NCBI RefSeq assembly: GCF_007126775.1 | Contig: NZ_SLAP01000001.1 | Coordinates: forward strand, 19,514-83,513 | Source of the DNA: Cecembia sp. | GTDB taxonomy: Bacteria > Bacteroidota > Bacteroidia > Cytophagales > Cyclobacteriaceae | Length of the DNA: 64,000 bases | Reading direction: 5' to 3' | In this document: positions 9,520-20,196 of the stretch, piece after piece | Position numbering within the stretch: position 1 is the first letter of the stretch | How the letters are laid out: every line of letters begins with the position of its first letter | Translations under genes and position numbers: made by a program | The notes under the pieces: generated by a model | The model's input: the letters and a program-made list of their open reading frames with translations, nothing else | What the model was told of the DNA's origin: nothing | Databases searched by the model: none

Positions 9520-11946
9520 TTAATCGAAAGTTATCTCAAAGGCCTTTCTGTGGTTAGGAATACTTATCATACAAGTATTTTTTGCAGTATGGTAAGGATG
9601 CAAGTGCTCTGGTAAGGGATCAAAATCAGTCAGTCTTTCGATAAAAGCGAGATCTTCTTCCTGGGTTTTGATAGACTCCCCGTTTACCTTTACACTAGAG
9701 ACATACTTGCCATGTATATACAATTTTATTTCTGAGAATGTACTTTGAAGGGCACCTTCAGGAGAATCAAAAACAAGTGTTTTTTCCTCTCCTAACCACT
9801 TTATATTTCTTTTAAAATACTTGCCTGTTTTGTATTCAAAACTAGTTCCGTCATCTTCATAATGGGTGTGGGAAGATTCGTTGGTGCCAAAATAAAGGTG
9901 GATCCGGAGTATACCATCATGCTGTTCTCCCGTATGCCTTATATCAGATTGCATAGCAATAATGGCACCTGCTTTTACAAATACGGGCAGGTAACTTGTA
10001 GGACAATCCTTATAAATTACCTGATTGCCATGATATTTTTTGCTATCAAATAAATAGTACCAATCTCCTTCAGGTAAATATACTTTGGTGATTTCCTTGT
10101 GGCTTTCAACTGGGGCTATCAAAAATACATCACAGAAGAGGTATTGATTTTGAAAAGCGGTATCAAATATAATATTGTCAAAAGGATAATCTATTGCCAA
10201 ACTTTTAGCGAGAGGCATTCCATCCAAGGTACTTTTATAAAATGCACTGTAAATAGTAGGCAATAACTTATACCGTAACTTCATGTAATTTCTTGAAATC
10301 TCTTCCACTTCTTCACCAAAAGCCCACGGTTCTGAATCATTGGTATTGATCATGGAGTGTGCTCTGAAAAGTGGTGCAAAAGCGGCTATACTGATCCATC
10401 TTGCAAAGAGACTTTTGCTGGCTTCACCTGCAAATCCACCAACGTCATATCCTGAAAATGCCACCCCGCTTAAACCAAGGCTGTTGACCAAGCGTATCCC
10501 TGCCAACATATGCTCTTCACTAGAGACATTATCTCCAGTCCATGCCGCCGCATACCTTTGTATTCCCGAAAATCCAGATCTTGTCAAAATGAAAGGTCTT
10601 TGGCTGCCATTCTGCCTTAAACTACCCTCCATGGCACTCCTTGCCATTTGCATGCCATATACATTTCTAGCTTTTCTATGGCTGACTTCTTCCCCTTCAT
10701 AATGAAAATCTATGAGGTTGGGAGTGAATTGACCCCAAGAAGCAGGTTCATTCATGTCTGTCCAATAACCATCTACACCTGCAGTTTTGTAAAATTCCAT
10801 TTTTTCAGTCCACCATTCCCGAACATTTGGGTTGGTAAAATCAGGGAAAGCACACCATCCCGGCCAGACTTGCGCTTCATAAACCGTCCCATCAGGATAG
10901 GTTACAAATAAATCCTCTTTCAATCCCTCATCATAAGGCCCATAGCCAGGGTCTGTTTTAATACCTGGATCCATGATCACCACTACCTTAAAACCTTTAT
11001 CTTTTAAACTTTTGATCATGGCTTTTGGATCAGGAAACTTTTCTCCATCAAATGTAAAAACTTTATATTTTTCCATATGATGAATGTCCAAGTAGATCAC
11101 ATCCGCAGGCATATTTTTGTTTCTAAAAGAATCTGCCAGAGACAAAACCTCCGAATCCGGATAATAAGAATACCTGCATTGCTGAAAGCCCAGAGACCAT
11201 ATTGGAGGGAGCTGCATTTTACCTGTCAAGTGGGTGTAAGCCCCAATAATTTGCCCTACAGTATCATCATGAAAAAAATAATAATCCATGTCCCCATCCT
11301 CGGCAGCATAGTAAATGAACCTGTTGTTGGAAGCGCCAAAGTTAAAGGTGCTTTTGTGTGTATTGTCCAGGAATATACCATAACTCAATCCATGATGTAA
11401 TCCTATATAGAAGGGAATAGACATGTAAAGTGGATCATCTCCCACACCATAAGCAAAGTAGTCCGTATTCCAGTTTACATAGGCTTTACCAGCCCGGTCG
11501 AGATTACCTGTTTTTTCTCCAAGTCCAATGAACCTTTCATCATGCTGGACTTTTTTATATGTGCTCACTTCTGTTCCCAGCCACGAAATCGCAAATGCAC
11601 TGTCATCTTCATTGATTACTTGACCATTGGTTGTTTTAAAAACAAGGCTGAAAGGATAAAGATGGACTTCCAAATGAATCTTACCCGTCTTTAATTTCAA
11701 GTAGCTATCATATTCTTCTATTTCAAGCCCTGTTTCTGCCGGTTCAGTAACTACAGAATAAGGGTTGGGAGAAAAATCATCCTCCTGACTTACCTGAACC
11801 CTGATGGTGTTTGGCTCATAAACTGTTATTTTGAAATTTGCTTGTTGGGTACTTCCTTTTATCCCAAAGGAAGTTGTCTCCCAAAAATCAACAGTCCCGA
11901 TTGGAATATTTCTTTTTCCTGAGGATTTTTTGGTCAGTGTAGGCAT
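9520..11946 (-). CDS. GH31 family alpha-glucosidase
   Basis: GVDGYWTDMNEPASWG catalytic region; RPFILTRSGFSGIQRYAAAWTGDN. Confidence 0.95.
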   Translation of the reverse strand: MPTLTKKSSGKRNIPIGTVDFWETTSFGIKGSTQQANFKITVYEPNTIRVQVSQEDDFSPNPYSVVTEPAETGLEIEEYDSYLKLKTGKIHLEVHLYPFSLVFKTTNGQVINEDDSAFAISWLGTEVSTYKKVQHDERFIGLGEKTGNLDRAGKAYVNWNTDYFAYGVGDDPLYMSIPFYIGLHHGLSYGIFLDNTHKSTFNFGASNNRFIYYAAEDGDMDYYFFHDDTVGQIIGAYTHLTGKMQLPPIWSLGFQQCRYSYYPDSEVLSLADSFRNKNMPADVIYLDIHHMEKYKVFTFDGEKFPDPKAMIKSLKDKGFKVVVIMDPGIKTDPGYGPYDEGLKEDLFVTYPDGTVYEAQVWPGWCAFPDFTNPNVREWWTEKMEFYKTAGVDGYWTDMNEPASWGQFTPNLIDFHYEGEEVSHRKARNVYGMQMARSAMEGSLRQNGSQRPFILTRSGFSGIQRYAAAWTGDNVSSEEHMLAGIRLVNSLGLSGVAFSGYDVGGFAGEASKSLFARWISIAAFAPLFRAHSMINTNDSEPWAFGEEVEEISRNYMKLRYKLLPTIYSAFYKSTLDGMPLAKSLAIDYPFDNIIFDTAFQNQYLFCDVFLIAPVESHKEITKVYLPEGDWYYLFDSKKYHGNQVIYKDCPTSYLPVFVKAGAIIAMQSDIRHTGEQHDGILRIHLYFGTNESSHTHYEDDGTSFEYKTGKYFKRNIKWLGEEKTLVFDSPEGALQSTFSEIKLYIHGKYVSSVKVNGESIKTQEEDLAFIERLTDFDPLPEHLHPYHTAKNTCMISIPNHRKAFEITFD

Positions 11947-12108
11947 TTCATTTCAGAATCTATTTCTAAGGAATTGGGTACAAATGTCCCATGTTGGAAG
12001 CTAATTTAAAAAGTAAAGCGAAAGTAAAAAACGTGAGGGTAGATCCACATCCCTCAAAATTGGTACGGTTGATATGATTTTCAGCCAATTTTAGAAGAAT
12101 AATGTAAA

Positions 12109-12122
12109 TTCAATCGTTTGCA
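12109..12122. promoter_or_regulatory. CRE-like LacI-family operator candidate
   Basis: ttcaatcgtttgca (rc TGCAAACGATTGAA), one mismatch to TGNAANCGNTTNCA, between lacI and GH31. Confidence 0.45.
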
Positions 12123-12148
12123 CAAAAAAAAATGAATTTTTAAAAATT

Positions 12149-13183
12149 TTATGGAATTCTCTGGGAAGATTTACGAATAATCAATTCGGTATCCAATTCA
12201 ATGTTGGTAGATAAGGCACGATCCTCCGGTTTTTTATCAATAATTTCCAGTAAAATTTCAATGGCCCTTTCACCCACTTGAAAACCTGGCTGTAAAACAG
12301 ATGATAGGGGAGGGTCAATCATAGAGGAAAACTGCCAATTAGAAAAGCCAACAATGCCGACATCATCCGGAATACGTAGACCCAAAGATTTCACGGCCAT
12401 CATAGCACCTGAAGCTACTATATCATGGTGTGCAAAAATGGCATCAGCTCTGGTCAGTGGATTTTGGAAAAGTTTCTTTATCAGTTCAAAACTTTCCCAT
12501 TCATCTCCCTCGGGACAAGTGACAATAAGTTCTTCCAAAACGGGAATACCTGCTTCCTGAAGTGCTGAAAGGTACCCTTCCTTTCTCTTTACACTGATCG
12601 CAAGGTTTGGTGGGCCTGCCAAATGAAGGATTTTTTTATATCCTTGCAATATAAGGTGTTTGGTAGCATTGTAGGCCCCATTAAAATCATTAACGGTTAC
12701 ATTGATTGTGTTTTCCAGATAGGGTCTACGGTCAAAAAAGACAATGGGGAAATCCTGTTCCATCAATTTGCTGAAGTGGGAAAAGTCTGTAGTCTCTTTT
12801 GAATAACTTACCAATAAACCATCAATTTGGTTGGAAAGTAAGGTCTCCAAACTGCTTTTTTCCCTTTCTAGTTTTTCATTGGTCTGACACAATATCACAT
12901 TATATCCATTTTTATAGGCAAAATCCTCTATACCACTGATGACAGTAGAAAAGAAAAAATGAACAACTTCAGGTATTATGACTCCCACTGTAAATGATTT
13001 GCTTTTCCTCAAACTTAAGGCCACTGCATTTGGCCGGTAGTTGAGTTTTTCAGCCATTTCTTTGACTTTTCTCTTGGTTTCATCACTAATTCCAGGATAA
13101 TCTTTCAAGGCCCTGGAAACTGTTGAAGAGGAGACATTGAGTTCCCTAGCAATGTCTTTAATGGTAGCTTGACCCAGTTTCAT
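12149..13183 (-). CDS. LacI-family transcriptional regulator
   Basis: N-terminal ATIKDIARELNVSSSTVSRALKDYPGISDETKRKV; periplasmic-binding-like effector domain. Confidence 0.95.
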   Translation of the reverse strand: MKLGQATIKDIARELNVSSSTVSRALKDYPGISDETKRKVKEMAEKLNYRPNAVALSLRKSKSFTVGVIIPEVVHFFFSTVISGIEDFAYKNGYNVILCQTNEKLEREKSSLETLLSNQIDGLLVSYSKETTDFSHFSKLMEQDFPIVFFDRRPYLENTINVTVNDFNGAYNATKHLILQGYKKILHLAGPPNLAISVKRKEGYLSALQEAGIPVLEELIVTCPEGDEWESFELIKKLFQNPLTRADAIFAHHDIVASGAMMAVKSLGLRIPDDVGIVGFSNWQFSSMIDPPLSSVLQPGFQVGERAIEILLEIIDKKPEDRALSTNIELDTELIIRKSSQRIP

Positions 13184-13316
13184 AAAAATTATCTTTTTCT
13201 AAGAAATTAAATTTAAGGTTTATGCATTCAATTTAATATGAAGTATTATACCATTTTTTTTGTCCAAAGGATAAATGATTACAACCTTTCAATATAGACA
13301 AAATATTTTACGAAAA

Positions 13317-13342
13317 TGCACACGTTTGCGGTAACGTTTGCA
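13317..13342. promoter_or_regulatory. Two overlapping CRE-like operator candidates
   Basis: tgcacacgtttgcg (13317-13330) and cggtaacgtttgca (13329-13342); repeated ACGTTTGC, CG centres 12 bp apart, between lacI and susE-like gene. Confidence 0.45.
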
Positions 13343-13525
13343 TGAAAAAATATTTTTAAAACTATTAGTTATCTCTTGCACCGTATTGGTTTTGTATGTA
13401 ATATCAATAGATGGTTTATAGTTCAAGCGCATTTTTAAGCAGGATAAAATGTTTAAAATAGTACTTAAACTTGAACTAATTGTAAAATTAAAATTACCAA
13501 AAGTACAACAATAAATACCAAAACG

Positions 13526-14596
13526 ATGATGAAATTTCTTACTAAATTAACTTGGGCAGCTTTTCTGCTGCCGTTGATCTGGGCCTGTGGTGATCTGGAG
13601 CAGCCACCCATTATCCAACAATTCCCAGCATCAATTTCCTCGCCTCCTTCAGCTATTGTGCTAACTGGAGAGGATGAAGATGAAGTAGTTGTTTTTAATG
13701 TTACACAGGCTGACTTTGGGGCCAATATGGAGGTTACTTATATCATCCAGATGGATCGTCCTGGCAATGGTTTTGAAAATGCGGCAGATCTTGGTTCTTC
13801 AACCTCGAATGTAATCGAAGTAAAGGCCAATGAAATCAACAGAAGAGCGATTTCCAGAGGAATTGTTGCAGGAGAAACCGGTCCAATGGAATTTAGGGTA
13901 AGGGCTGTACCTTCCAGAACACTTTCGGCACTTGCTGGTGAACCGGTAACTATCAGCGTAACTACATTCTCTGATGCAGTTGCTTTGCGAAATATGTTCT
14001 TAGTAGGTGAGGCGACAGCAAGGGGATGGGATAACAATGCCAATAACCCAGCATTATTTAGAGATCCTGAAAATGCAGACCTTTTTGTATATTCTGGATT
14101 CTTTAATGCGGGAGGTTTCAAGGTATTGGAAAATCTCGGACAGTGGCAGCCTCAATTTGGCACCAATGATGGATCCACCATTTCAGCTAATATGGGTGGT
14201 GGTGATGATCCAGATGTGTTTAATGTACCTGCAGCAGGTTATTATACCTTTACTTTTGATTTATCAACTGAAACTTTCAGCCTTGAGCCCATCGCTGATG
14301 TACCATCAGTTTTCGAAACTGTAGGTATTATTGGTAGTGCTACCCCCGAAGGTTGGGATGCCAGTACCGCCATGAATCAACTTGAATTTGATCAGCATAT
14401 TTACTACATTACTGCAAGCTTAGAAGATGGAGAAATGAAGTTTAGGGCTGACAATGATTGGGCTGTAAATTGGGGAGCAGGAACTGCAATAAGTGGAGCA
14501 GGTGTTCAGGATGGTCCAAATATCCCTGTGGAAGCAGGTACCTTCAAAATTTGGTTCAACTCTCTTGATGGAAGGTATCTAAAAATAGAACAATAA
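13526..14596 (+). CDS. SusE/SusF-type outer-membrane lipoprotein
   Basis: Lipobox (LLPLIWACGD), SusE-like N-terminal domain, two C-terminal starch-binding-like modules (MFLVGEATARGWDNN; VGIIGSATPEGWDAST). Confidence 0.85.
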   Translation: MMKFLTKLTWAAFLLPLIWACGDLEQPPIIQQFPASISSPPSAIVLTGEDEDEVVVFNVTQADFGANMEVTYIIQMDRPGNGFENAADLGSSTSNVIEVKANEINRRAISRGIVAGETGPMEFRVRAVPSRTLSALAGEPVTISVTTFSDAVALRNMFLVGEATARGWDNNANNPALFRDPENADLFVYSGFFNAGGFKVLENLGQWQPQFGTNDGSTISANMGGGDDPDVFNVPAAGYYTFTFDLSTETFSLEPIADVPSVFETVGIIGSATPEGWDASTAMNQLEFDQHIYYITASLEDGEMKFRADNDWAVNWGAGTAISGAGVQDGPNIPVEAGTFKIWFNSLDGRYLKIEQ

Positions 14597-14618
14597 ATAA
14601 AAGAAACTGTAAGGAAGA

Positions 14619-14644
14619 GGGCTGCTTGAAAAAGTAGCCCTTTT
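14619..14644 (+). terminator. Hairpin between susE-like gene and GH13 gene
   Basis: gggctgctt-gaaa-aagtagccc-tttt. Confidence 0.65.
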
Positions 14645-14674
14645 CATTAAATTTACCTTCAGTATTTTCATTCT

Positions 14675-17467
14675 ATGAATAAATTAAGTTCTATAATTTC
14701 CCTGCTTTTTATTTTTTTCTGGTCCTTTTCCATGGCTCAGGTGAGTACGGTCCCTGATTTTCCAAGGGCTAGTGATAAGATCAAAATCATCTATGATGCG
14801 ACAGAAGGTACTTCTGGCCTTCAGGGTTCAGATCAGGTCTACATTCATATCGGTGCTGTTACAGAAGGACCCGATTCCAGAGCTTGGTCTATTGTTCCCA
14901 CCCAATGGGGTATTGATGACCCATTGGGCAAAATGACCAAAGTGGAAGGAGAAGCTGACTTATGGGAATTTGAATTGGTACCTGATGAGTTTTTCAATAC
15001 AAGTTCAGGTCAGGTTATCTACAGATTGGGAATGGTTTTCAGGAATGTAGACGGAAGCAGGGAAGGGAAAGATGAAAGAAACCAGGATTTTTTTGTCAAT
15101 CTCGCCCAAGGGTTTCAAGTGGCTTTTCAACAACCAAGCTCAAATAGCACACTTTTAGAAGTGGGAGAAAGCCAAAACATAAGCATAATCTCTACTGGCC
15201 CAGCTTTACTGCGCATTTATATCAATGATGTGGAAGTAGCCAGTGCGACTGAAGAAGATAAACTTTCTTATGTTTTTGAGGCATCTCAAATAGGAGAATA
15301 TGAAATTAAGGCACAGGCTTTATCGGGAGCAGATGAAAGCATTTCCATTATTAAGATCTCTGTAGTGGGGCCAAGCCCGAAAGCTCCATTGCCAGTTGGC
15401 ATGCTAAAAGGCATCAATTACCTTTCTGACACAGAAGCCCTTCTTGTGCTGGAAGCACCTAAAAAGAAAAATGCTTTTCTAATTGGAGATTTTAATAATT
15501 GGACTGTCAGTCTCGAATACCAGATGAACCAGACTCCTGACAATGCGTTTTTTTGGTTTCATCTAAAGGATTTGGTTCCTGGAGAAGAATATATCTTCCA
15601 ATATTTAATTGATGGGGCAATCAGGATAGGGGATCCTTATGCCGATAAAGTTTCAGATCCATTTCATGATAATGAAATCATTCAACAAAATAGGTACCCT
15701 GGGCTAAAGCCTTATCCTGAAGGGAAAACTGAATTTCAGGCCACCTTTCTACAAACTGCTCAGGAGCCGTATGAGTGGAAGCATCTGAACTACAACAAAC
15801 CAGCACCGGAGGAATTGGTCGTCTATGAATTGCTGATCAGGGACTTTGATGAAAGAAGAACCTTTAAAGCGGTGGTAGAAAGATTAGATTACTTGAAAGA
15901 TTTAGGGATCAATGCCATTGAATTGTTACCCGTTAAAGAATTTGAAGGAAATATCTCCTGGGGATACAATCCCTCATTCTTTTTTGCAGTAGATAAATTT
16001 TATGGTCCCAAAAACCATTTAAAAGAACTGATTGATGAAGCCCATAAGCGGGATATGGTGGTTATCCTTGATCAAGTGCTCAACCATGCCTTTGGGCAGA
16101 GTCCATTTGTGAGGCTTTATAATGATGGTGATTTTGGTGCACCTACTTTAGATAATCCTTGGCTCAACAGGGTTGCGCGGCACCCTTTTAATGTAGGTTA
16201 CGATTTCAACCATGAAAGTCCCTATACCAAGGCTTTTGTTGATTCTGTCAATAACTATTGGTTGACTGAATATAAAATTGATGGTTTTCGATTTGATTTG
16301 AGTAAAGGATTCACCCAATTCGATTCAGGAGATGATGTTGGACTCTGGAGCCAAAGGGATGAATCTAGAATTGCTATTTGGAAAAATATTTATGAACAGA
16401 TTAGAAAAGATCACCCAGATGCGTATATTATTTTAGAGCATTTTGCGAGTAATTCTGAAGAAAGGGAATTGGCAGATTATGGTATGATGTTTTGGGGTAA
16501 CCTTAACTTTGATTTCAGGGAAATGGCCAAAGGAGGTTCAAGGAATTTTGATTGGGGATTTTATCAAACAAGGGGCTGGTCCAAAAACAACCTGATCAGT
16601 TATATGGAGAGTCATGATGAAGAAAGGACCATGTGGGAAACGCTGACTTGGGGGCAAACTTCTCCGATTGATCTAAGGCAATTGAATAATGCTGTTAATA
16701 GGAATCAATTACTTGCTGCTTTTTTCTTTTCAATCCCAGGCCCCAAAATGCTCTGGCAGTTTGAAGAGTTTGGATATGACCTAGAGCTCAACAATGACAG
16801 ACTGGGTATAAAACCAACCCGTTGGGAGTATTTGGACAACCCTGAACGACAAAGATTATGGAGGCTTTATCAGGCCATGATCCAATTGAAAAAAGAGCAC
16901 AATGCCTTTAATACTCCCGAAAATGCCATTTTGAACCTTACTGAAAACCTGAAATCCATCCGCTTGGTGGACGGTGATTTTCAAGTGGTACTATATGGTA
17001 ATTTTGGTCTGACTGATATGAACAATGTTAGTCTGAGCTTTCCAAACTCAGGCAAATGGTACAATTACTTTACAGGAGAGGAAATAGATGTGACAGGAAA
17101 TTCCATGGCTTTTAGAATGCGTGCCAATGAGTTTTTCCTTTTTACAAATCAGGCACTTGAAAAACCTGAAGGAAAAATCCTGATGGAGGATCTAATTACC
17201 TCGATCGGACCTGAAATAATACAGTCAGAGGCATTTAAAGTCTACCCGGTTCCTGCCGAGAATTACTTATGGGTCAGCCTGCCAAAAGACTATAATGGCT
17301 TCAATTATAGGGTAATAGATGTTACGGGGAAGGTTGTAAAGGATGCCATTTATTCCGGGCAAGACAATATTTTGCAAATGGATATAAAGGATTTTAAAGC
17401 AGGACTTTATATCTTTGAAATCTTTGATAACCGACAGGTGGTTAGAAAAAGATTTATAAAACATTAA
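14675..17467 (+). CDS. Secreted GH13 alpha-amylase with T9SS type A sorting domain
   Basis: GH13 motifs (VVILDQVLNHAF, DGFRFDLSKGF, MESHDEERTMW); C-terminal AFKVYPVPAENYLWVSLP...AGLYIFEIFDNRQVVRKRFIKH. Confidence 0.9.
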   Translation: MNKLSSIISLLFIFFWSFSMAQVSTVPDFPRASDKIKIIYDATEGTSGLQGSDQVYIHIGAVTEGPDSRAWSIVPTQWGIDDPLGKMTKVEGEADLWEFELVPDEFFNTSSGQVIYRLGMVFRNVDGSREGKDERNQDFFVNLAQGFQVAFQQPSSNSTLLEVGESQNISIISTGPALLRIYINDVEVASATEEDKLSYVFEASQIGEYEIKAQALSGADESISIIKISVVGPSPKAPLPVGMLKGINYLSDTEALLVLEAPKKKNAFLIGDFNNWTVSLEYQMNQTPDNAFFWFHLKDLVPGEEYIFQYLIDGAIRIGDPYADKVSDPFHDNEIIQQNRYPGLKPYPEGKTEFQATFLQTAQEPYEWKHLNYNKPAPEELVVYELLIRDFDERRTFKAVVERLDYLKDLGINAIELLPVKEFEGNISWGYNPSFFFAVDKFYGPKNHLKELIDEAHKRDMVVILDQVLNHAFGQSPFVRLYNDGDFGAPTLDNPWLNRVARHPFNVGYDFNHESPYTKAFVDSVNNYWLTEYKIDGFRFDLSKGFTQFDSGDDVGLWSQRDESRIAIWKNIYEQIRKDHPDAYIILEHFASNSEERELADYGMMFWGNLNFDFREMAKGGSRNFDWGFYQTRGWSKNNLISYMESHDEERTMWETLTWGQTSPIDLRQLNNAVNRNQLLAAFFFSIPGPKMLWQFEEFGYDLELNNDRLGIKPTRWEYLDNPERQRLWRLYQAMIQLKKEHNAFNTPENAILNLTENLKSIRLVDGDFQVVLYGNFGLTDMNNVSLSFPNSGKWYNYFTGEEIDVTGNSMAFRMRANEFFLFTNQALEKPEGKILMEDLITSIGPEIIQSEAFKVYPVPAENYLWVSLPKDYNGFNYRVIDVTGKVVKDAIYSGQDNILQMDIKDFKAGLYIFEIFDNRQVVRKRFIKH

Positions 17468-17484
17468 TAACCTATTAAAACATC

Positions 17485-18546
17485 ATGAAATTCAAACCAG
17501 GAGTAAAATTCGGAGAAGAGCTTAAGGACCTTTTGGAATATGCAAAAGAGAGTGAATTTGCAATGCCGGCCGTCAATGTGATCAACACCAGTACAGTAAA
17601 TGCGGTATTGGAAACAGCAAAAAAAGTCAACTCTCCCGTGATCATACAATTTTCCAATGGAGGTGCTCAGTTTTATGCTGGAAAAGGTGCCGGGAATGAA
17701 AATCAGAAAGGTGCGATAGCAGGTGGCGTATCAGGAGCCTTACATGTGCATAGAATGGCCGAAATATATGGTGTTCCTGTTATACTCCATACAGACCATT
17801 GTGCCAAAAAACTGCTTCCATGGATTGACGGGCTTATGGAAGAAGGTAAAGCATATTACGCTGCCAATAAAAGGCCTTTATTTAGTTCACATATGCTTGA
17901 CCTATCTGAAGAACCGGTTGAAGAGAATATAGAAATCTCTGTTGCTTACTTTAAGAAAATGAAAGCACTGGAAATGGGTATTGAAATCGAACTTGGTATT
18001 ACCGGGGGTGAGGAAGATGGTGTGGACAATACTGATGTTGACAGCTCTAAATTATATACGCAACCTGAGGAAGTAGCTTATGCATACGAAAACTTGAAGG
18101 AAGTTGGAGATTTATTTACTGTGGCAGCCTCATTTGGGAATGTGCATGGAGTATATAAGCCTGGAAATGTAAGCCTTAAGCCTACTATCCTTAAGGATTC
18201 CCAAGACTATATTTCTAAGAAATTCGGCACTGGTTCCAAGCCTGTATTTTTCGTGTTTCATGGTGGTTCAGGCTCAACTCTGGAAGAAATCAGAGAAGCA
18301 AATAGTTATGGGTCAATTAAAATGAACATAGATACAGATCAACAGTGGGCTTTTTGGGAAGGTGTAAAAAATTATTATAAATCCAATGAAGGATACCTGC
18401 AAACCCAACTGGGTAATCCCGATGGTGCTGATAGTCCCAATAAAAAATACTATGATCCAAGAGTTTGGCTTAGAAAAGGGGAAGAAAACTTTATTAAGAG
18501 ATTGGAAATGGCCTTCGACATGCTTAATGCTGTGGGAAGAAACTGA
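17485..18546 (+). CDS. fbaA: Class II fructose-bisphosphate aldolase
   Basis: VPVILHTDHCAKKLLPWIDGLMEEG; SSHMLDLSEEPVEENIEI; VFHGGSGST. Confidence 0.95.
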   Translation: MKFKPGVKFGEELKDLLEYAKESEFAMPAVNVINTSTVNAVLETAKKVNSPVIIQFSNGGAQFYAGKGAGNENQKGAIAGGVSGALHVHRMAEIYGVPVILHTDHCAKKLLPWIDGLMEEGKAYYAANKRPLFSSHMLDLSEEPVEENIEISVAYFKKMKALEMGIEIELGITGGEEDGVDNTDVDSSKLYTQPEEVAYAYENLKEVGDLFTVAASFGNVHGVYKPGNVSLKPTILKDSQDYISKKFGTGSKPVFFVFHGGSGSTLEEIREANSYGSIKMNIDTDQQWAFWEGVKNYYKSNEGYLQTQLGNPDGADSPNKKYYDPRVWLRKGEENFIKRLEMAFDMLNAVGRN

Positions 18547-18615
18547 TTTAGAAATCAAGATATTCATCGAAAAAGTCACTGGGTCGGTGACTTTTTCATT
18601 TTCACTCAATCACCT

Positions 18616-20169
18616 ATGAGAAATCATTTTATCTTTATTTTTACTTTGTTGACAATTACAGTGTCCTGCTCTGATGGAGGGGGAAAAGAAGTAGAAAACC
18701 ATTGGCCATATGCCGGAATTACCTATGAAATTTTCATTCAATCATTTTATGATTCTGACGGAGACGGAATAGGGGATATCAATGGGGTAATCAAAAAATT
18801 AGATCATGTCAAAGAATTGGGAGCCAATGCCATTTGGTTTATGCCCATCATGCCCTCACCCAGTTATCACAAATACGATGTTACGGATTACAAAGCCATA
18901 CATCCAGATTATGGCACCATGGATGATTTCAAGAAGCTTTTGGATGAGGCACATAAAAAAGACATCAAAATAGTGATCGACATGATCATCAATCATACCA
19001 GTACAGAACATCCTTGGTTTCAGGAATCCAAGAAAAGTAGGGATAATCCTTTTAGGGATTATTATGTCTGGGCCCAAAAAGACACAATTGCGGATTATAT
19101 CAATAAGAAGACCATTACTTTGGACAGCGACAATATCAGGCAATGGCATGACCCAGGATTTGGTACTGACTACTATTACGGATTCTTTTATGGAGGCATG
19201 CCTGATCTGAACTTTGATAATCCGAAAGTCAGGGAAGAAATTTTTGAAATTGGAAGGTTTTGGTTAGAAGAAGTAGGAGTGGACGGATTCAGGTTGGATG
19301 CTGCCAAACACATATTCCCAGACGATAGACCTGAAGATAACCATGCTTTTTGGAAGGAATTTAGAGATAGGATGACGGCTATTAAGCCAGATATTTATCT
19401 GGTGGGAGAGGTTTACGACAGGAAAGAAATTGTAGCGCCCTATCTACCAGGTCTTCCCGCTTTATTCAATTTTGATTTTCACTACACGCTCATTGAATCC
19501 TATCAAAAAGAAGATGGGATGTTGTTGGCCAATAAACAAAAAGGTGTGCTTGATTTTTATTTGGATATTACCAAAGATTTTATTGATGCTACTTTTTCTT
19601 CAAACCATGACCAGCCAAGACTTTTAAATTCCTTGGATGAAAATCCAAGGAAATTGAAGCAGGCCATTAATATTTTAATGACCATGCCAGGTGCACCTTA
19701 TCTTTATTATGGTGAAGAAATCGGTATGTTGGGAAATAAGCCGGATGAGCATATCCGTGAGCCTTTTTTATGGGATATTAAAGCCAATGATAAAGGCAGA
19801 ACCAAATGGATTGAGCCTATCTATTCTATCGATGAAACCGTCACTCCATTGGCAATCCAAAAATCAATGAGTACCAGTTATTTCAATCATTATAAAGAGA
19901 TCATCAAACTCAGAAATAGTAATAGAGCTTTGGCTTTGGGAAATTTGGAGCTTTATGAAGGAGAATTACCCAAACCGGTGATGGCATTTTTCAGAATGCA
20001 CAAAAATCAGGATGTTTTTGTGGCGCATAACCTCAGTGATTTGGAAGTAAGATTGGAAGTACCTGAAGATTATCAGCACTTGATCTACAATTATGGAATG
20101 GCTGAATTGGAAGGTAAGCAAGTGAAACTGCCAGCTTATGCATCTGTAGTCATAGAAAGGGAAGATTAA
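18616..20169 (+). CDS. GH13 alpha-glucanase lipoprotein
   Basis: Lipobox (TITVSCSD); IVIDMIINHTSTEHPWF, VDGFRLDAAKHIF, FSSNHDQPR. Confidence 0.92.
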   Translation: MRNHFIFIFTLLTITVSCSDGGGKEVENHWPYAGITYEIFIQSFYDSDGDGIGDINGVIKKLDHVKELGANAIWFMPIMPSPSYHKYDVTDYKAIHPDYGTMDDFKKLLDEAHKKDIKIVIDMIINHTSTEHPWFQESKKSRDNPFRDYYVWAQKDTIADYINKKTITLDSDNIRQWHDPGFGTDYYYGFFYGGMPDLNFDNPKVREEIFEIGRFWLEEVGVDGFRLDAAKHIFPDDRPEDNHAFWKEFRDRMTAIKPDIYLVGEVYDRKEIVAPYLPGLPALFNFDFHYTLIESYQKEDGMLLANKQKGVLDFYLDITKDFIDATFSSNHDQPRLLNSLDENPRKLKQAINILMTMPGAPYLYYGEEIGMLGNKPDEHIREPFLWDIKANDKGRTKWIEPIYSIDETVTPLAIQKSMSTSYFNHYKEIIKLRNSNRALALGNLELYEGELPKPVMAFFRMHKNQDVFVAHNLSDLEVRLEVPEDYQHLIYNYGMAELEGKQVKLPAYASVVIERED

Positions 20170-20196
20170 AAAAGGAGGCACTTTGCCTCCTTTTTT
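20168..20196. terminator. Bidirectional terminator between convergent GH13 and pfkA
   Basis: aaaaaaggaggca-ctt-tgcctcctttttt; pfkA stop codon (20195-20197) lies at its edge. Confidence 0.8.

Noticed and set aside
13465-13725. 86-aa ORF opposite the susE start as a possible susCD remnant
   Set aside because: It is antisense to susE, Ser/Thr-rich, and has no TonB-plug or SusD similarity.
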